Shown: one piece after another, positions 34,499 through 40,444 of the stretch
Layout: every line of letters starts with the position of its first letter
How positions within the stretch are numbered: position 1 is the stretch's first letter
Assembly (NCBI GenBank): GCA_025359105.1
Contig: JANYHK010000057.1
Coordinates: 1-40,444 of the forward strand
Origin: Myxococcales bacterium
Lineage (GTDB): Bacteria > Myxococcota_A > Polyangia > Polyangiales > Polyangiaceae
Direction: 5' to 3'
DNA: 40,444 nucleotides
The notes under the pieces: generated by a model
Database searches by the model: none
What the model was told of the DNA's origin: nothing
Seen by the model: only the letters and a program-made list of their open reading frames with translations
Made by a program: the position numbers and the translations under genes

Positions 34499-36286
34499 TC
34501 ACTTCGCGGAGCAAGCAAAGACCGCATAGCCGCCCACCGCGTCCTTGTCGGTCAGTGATCTCCCCGCCGTCCACACGACGGCTACGCGCGTCTCGCTGGC
34601 CGCGATGGCCACCTGCCCGTCGCGCACGGCGGCGAGCGTCGGGATCCGCGAATCGTCGCTGAGATTGACCCGCCTCTTCAGGGTCGGCGTGGTCGTCGCC
34701 TGCGCGTACGCGTAGACGGAGATCGTGCTCGGGTTGGGGAGCGTCCCGACCTTCTCGACGGCGAAGAAGAGCCGGTCCTGGACGAGCGCGATGTCCGCGT
34801 AGGCGACCTTGCCGGAGCCGTCGACGACGATGCCGTCCGAGGTCTTCTGGGCGCCGTTCTCGTAGATCCGGAAGGCGACCTGCTTACCGACCCCCGCGGT
34901 GTCGCTCGCGACGATCACGCGTTGCCCGACGGCGACCACCGAGCCCCAGGTCCCTGGAAATGTCGCGAGGATCGGCGTCGAAGCGAGCGTCGCGAGATCG
35001 GCGGTTCCCTCGAGGATTTGCAGGCGCAGCGTGGAGCCGGCGGTGCCGCTGTCGGCGGGCGGCGGTGGCGGCGGGGGGCCGGAGTCTACGGAGCCGTCGT
35101 CACCGCCGTCCCCTCCGTCGACCGGGGCGCCGGCGCCCGCGTCGAGGACGCTGGTGTCGCCGCCGATCGCGGCCGCGAGGAACGCGCGCGCGCCGTCGCT
35201 CGACGCGACCCAGGCGCCGGTCATCGTCCCGTTGCCACCGAAGCGGATGCCCGGCTTCTGCTCGAGGCGATTGCCCGACGCGAAGACGACGTTCGCGGTC
35301 TTCTTGTCCTCGACGAAGGCGACCAGGAAGTCACCGCCGGTCTTGTCGTACGCGAGGGAGTGCGCGGTCGACAGGATGCGCCGCGGCGTCCCCTTGCCCT
35401 CGAACCCGCTCGCCGCGACCGTCCCGGTCCCGTCGATCTGGAGAAAATCGATCCCGGTCGGCTTCGGAGCGCACGGCGCGCGCGACACGACGGCCAGCCC
35501 GGCCGAGAGATCCTGGGCGAACGACATGCCGAGCGGGTCGCCCTCGTCACCGCCCGGGCAACGATCGGGCAGCACGGTGCGCGGCCCCGGCGTCGCGCCG
35601 CCGCCGTTGTCGATCTTGATGAACGTGACGACCGCTTGCCCGCCGAACGGGTCGTACTCGCGGTACGCGATCAGAAATCCGTTCGCCACGGCTGCGATCG
35701 CGGGCGCGCTCGTGAGGGCGCCCGCGGCGATGAGCGGATCGCCGAGTGGACCGGCGCCGACGAGATCCATCGAGCAGTCGGCGCCGAGCGCGGGATCGCC
35801 GTTGTTGGAGCCGGCGACGCAGCGCGCCTGGACGCAGCTCGCGCCGGGAGGGCAGGGGCCGGCGCCTTGCGAGGGGTTGAGGGGGATGTCGACCGTGGTC
35901 TCGATGCCCACGTCGACCTCGCGGCAACCGATCGCGACGACGCCGCAGTTCACGTCTTTTCCAACGGCGGCAAAGGCGTACTTTGCCTTCGGCAGATCGC
36001 CGAGCGCCGGCGAGGGGCCGGCTCTGTCGAACGCGACGCGCGCTGCGGCGCCCTCCACCGGGATGCCACCTGGCAAGAGCGACGCGAGCGCGTTGCAGGT
36101 CGTCCCGCCGAAGGCGCCGATCTCGACCCATTTCGTCTGGTCGGCGATGGAGCTGGGCACGTCGACGACGACACCGACGTTCGGCTTCTTCCGGCACGCG
36201 GCCAGGGCGCAGCACGCGGCGAGGCCGGCGAGGGCGGCCGCTCCCGCGCGTGACAGTCGCGTCCAGTGCCCAAGCGAAGCCATCAT
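34499..36286 (-). CDS. Large lipoprotein with repeated beta-rich segments, myxobacterial type
   Basis: The 595-aa product has a lipoprotein signal ending in LAAC with Cys31 as the anchor. An N-terminal Cys-rich region (PCPPGASCVQARC, GADCSMD) is followed by repeated segments of the type AVVNGFLIAYREYD, GGDFLVAFVED and ALVQDRLFFAVEK. These look like blades of a beta-propeller. A Pro/Asp/Gly linker (DGGDGGDDG, then seven Pro) lies in the middle. No enzymatic motif is seen. The start is ATG at 36286 or 36283. It is 69 bp downstream of the kinase gene and 7 bp upstream of the rRNA methyltransferase. Confidence 0.8.
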   Translation of the reverse strand: MMASLGHWTRLSRAGAAALAGLAACCALAACRKKPNVGVVVDVPSSIADQTKWVEIGAFGGTTCNALASLLPGGIPVEGAAARVAFDRAGPSPALGDLPKAKYAFAAVGKDVNCGVVAIGCREVDVGIETTVDIPLNPSQGAGPCPPGASCVQARCVAGSNNGDPALGADCSMDLVGAGPLGDPLIAAGALTSAPAIAAVANGFLIAYREYDPFGGQAVVTFIKIDNGGGATPGPRTVLPDRCPGGDEGDPLGMSFAQDLSAGLAVVSRAPCAPKPTGIDFLQIDGTGTVAASGFEGKGTPRRILSTAHSLAYDKTGGDFLVAFVEDKKTANVVFASGNRLEQKPGIRFGGNGTMTGAWVASSDGARAFLAAAIGGDTSVLDAGAGAPVDGGDGGDDGSVDSGPPPPPPPADSGTAGSTLRLQILEGTADLATLASTPILATFPGTWGSVVAVGQRVIVASDTAGVGKQVAFRIYENGAQKTSDGIVVDGSGKVAYADIALVQDRLFFAVEKVGTLPNPSTISVYAYAQATTTPTLKRRVNLSDDSRIPTLAAVRDGQVAIAASETRVAVVWTAGRSLTDKDAVGGYAVFACSAK

Positions 36287-36355
36287 CGTCTCACGCAAGG
36301 TCGACTCCTCTGGTGCCAGCGAAGCCAGCCGCGCCAGAGGTGGCGACCACGAAGG

Positions 36356-39250
<2,895 letters not shown>

Positions 39251-39284
39251 CGGGTTCTCTCCGCGCGCGCGATCCTGAGTCATT

Positions 39285-40235
39285 TCACCGCACCCGAACG
39301 CTCGCGGCGCCGACGCTCACGTCGTCGGTTGGCCGCGTGCCGAGGTAAACCGCTGCACCGCCTGCAGCCAGCGCGACTCCGCCGATCACGTAGGGCCAAG
39401 GCGTGGCCCAGAAGCCCGCGCCCTTCTTCTTCTCACCTTTGTCCGTGTCGACTTCCTTCGGGAGCGGCTGCGTCGCCGCGCTCGGACCGGGCACCGTCTT
39501 CGGAGTCGGCACGGGCGCGGCGGCGATGGGCTCCGGCGCGCCAGGGCCGACGCGCACGCGCTTCTCCACGCTGACGAGGCGGTTGTCGTGGGCGTCGAGC
39601 CCGTCGACGCGCACGGTCAGTGTCGCGTTGGCGATCGCGATGGTCGCCGGTAGCTCCCAGGCCATGCTGGTCGCGGCGACATCGCTCTTCTCGAAGGTCT
39701 TGTCGGAGCCGGGGTCGCGCGCGAAAACGCCGATCTTGGTGATGAGCGCCGCGTGCGTGGCGTCCATCGATGCGCCCACCCGGAACGGCTTGGCGGCGGC
39801 GACGGTCTCGGGCACGTCCGTCTTCAGATGGAACGGGCCGATCTTGGCTTCTTCACGGCGCGCCTGGTTGGCGAGCTGCACGGCCCTCTTGCCGGCCTCG
39901 GAGGGGACGACGAAGCGGGGGTCGATGAGCGCTGCGCGCCGGAACGCGACGAGGGCGTCGCGCTTGCGCCCCATCACGGCGCGCGCGGCGCCGACGTGAA
40001 CGTAGCAGTCGAGTGCCTCTTTCGCGGTGAGGCCCCCGCGGTCGAGCGCCTCCTTGTACAGGGGCTCCGATGAGTCGAAGTCGCCCTTGTCCCACGCCTC
40101 GCGCGCACGCCCGAGCGTCTCGCCGCCCGCGGCGGCGGTGTCCGCACGTGCAGGCGCAGCCGCCGTCACCAGGAGGGCGGCGAGCACAGCAGCGCACGCC
40201 CCGCGGGGGGCATGAAAGTGCCAGGGACTTCGCAC
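39285..40235 (-). CDS. TPR-containing exported protein with C-terminal membrane helix
   Basis: The product (about 316 aa) has a signal peptide (AAVLAALLVTAAAPARA, cleavage after ARA). A TPR-like helical segment follows (AREAWDKGDFDSSEPLYKEAL and CYVHVGAARAVMGRKRDALVAFRRAALIDP). A beta-rich middle domain and a Pro-rich linker lead to one membrane helix (PWPYVIGGVALAAGGAAVYLG) near the C-terminus. I assign no function. GTG at 40235 gives the most normal signal peptide, while GTG at 40271 would add 12 residues; neither has a clear ribosome-binding site. It lies just upstream of the PEGA-type kinase gene, so the two may act together (inference). Confidence 0.75.
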   Translation of the reverse strand: MRSPWHFHAPRGACAAVLAALLVTAAAPARADTAAAGGETLGRAREAWDKGDFDSSEPLYKEALDRGGLTAKEALDCYVHVGAARAVMGRKRDALVAFRRAALIDPRFVVPSEAGKRAVQLANQARREEAKIGPFHLKTDVPETVAAAKPFRVGASMDATHAALITKIGVFARDPGSDKTFEKSDVAATSMAWELPATIAIANATLTVRVDGLDAHDNRLVSVEKRVRVGPGAPEPIAAAPVPTPKTVPGPSAATQPLPKEVDTDKGEKKKGAGFWATPWPYVIGGVALAAGGAAVYLGTRPTDDVSVGAASVRVR

Positions 40236-40358
40236 GGCTATGCCATAGGGTATCGACCTCCCCAACCCCACGCAAGCAACCCCGCCCCAGGCTCCTCTAA
40301 CGCTCGCCGTCCTCTCCCCCCCCCTTACCTGTCGGTCCCCCTCTCCCCCTATCTCCCT

Positions 40359-40444
<86 letters not shown>

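Overview
The window is GC-rich and densely coded. Its gene content points to a myxobacterium, most likely from the Polyangia/Sorangiineae side: several Ser/Thr kinases with long Pro/Ala tails, many lipoproteins with DGG-rich linkers, TPR proteins, a sugar-phosphate transferase carrying a MshEN-like domain, and a gap-pgk-tpiA-secG string. This assignment rests on gene style only; there is no rRNA or other marker in the window.

Region 1 (1-8.5 kb). A 5'-cut TPR gene faces a minus-strand export cassette. Read from its promoter side the cassette is: a 127-aa tail-anchored protein, a 63-aa peptide made of three 20-residue repeats, a HlyD-type adaptor, an ABC exporter with an intact C39 peptidase, and a second ABC exporter whose peptidase domain has lost its catalytic residues. 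The adaptor plus two-exporter layout resembles the export set of NHLM/NHLP-type microcin systems, but the adjacent peptide is not a nitrile-hydratase-leader peptide. This is the best candidate for an undescribed system. A cytochrome P450 remnant lies just upstream.

Region 2 (8.5-19.3 kb). Accessory and housekeeping genes: a PEBP-like lipoprotein, a B12-binding radical SAM protein, a fatty-acid hydroxylase/sterol desaturase family membrane protein and a chlorite dismutase/HemQ family protein. A four-gene minus-strand run follows (membrane protein, DUF4412-like lipoprotein, MshEN-sugar transferase fusion, Ser/Thr kinase), then a divergent Ala/Pro-rich membrane protein and a YkgJ-like cysteine-cluster protein.

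Region 3 (19.3-25.1 kb). A TetR regulator with a recognisable promoter/operator precedes a complete lasso peptide cluster: precursor (A), cyclase (C), HPr-kinase-like protein (K), RRE (B1), leader peptidase (B2) and ABC exporter (D). Most junctions overlap by 4 nt. The predicted core is GGTAGSRKDFPAKNFKR with a Gly1-Asp9 ring. It has no C-terminal Ser, although the operon carries a kinase of the type known to phosphorylate that residue.

Region 4 (25.0-40.4 kb). A long minus-strand series: TPR protein, Ser/Thr kinase with PEGA-like tail, lipoprotein, RlmD-like 23S rRNA methyltransferase, a Ser-Glu-repeat Cys4 miniprotein, TilS, FtsH, gap, pgk, tpiA, secG and a polytopic glycosyltransferase-like protein. 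The window ends inside a hexanucleotide repeat. In-frame 6-bp repeats recur at several other loci. No tRNA, rRNA, CRISPR array or insertion sequence was seen.
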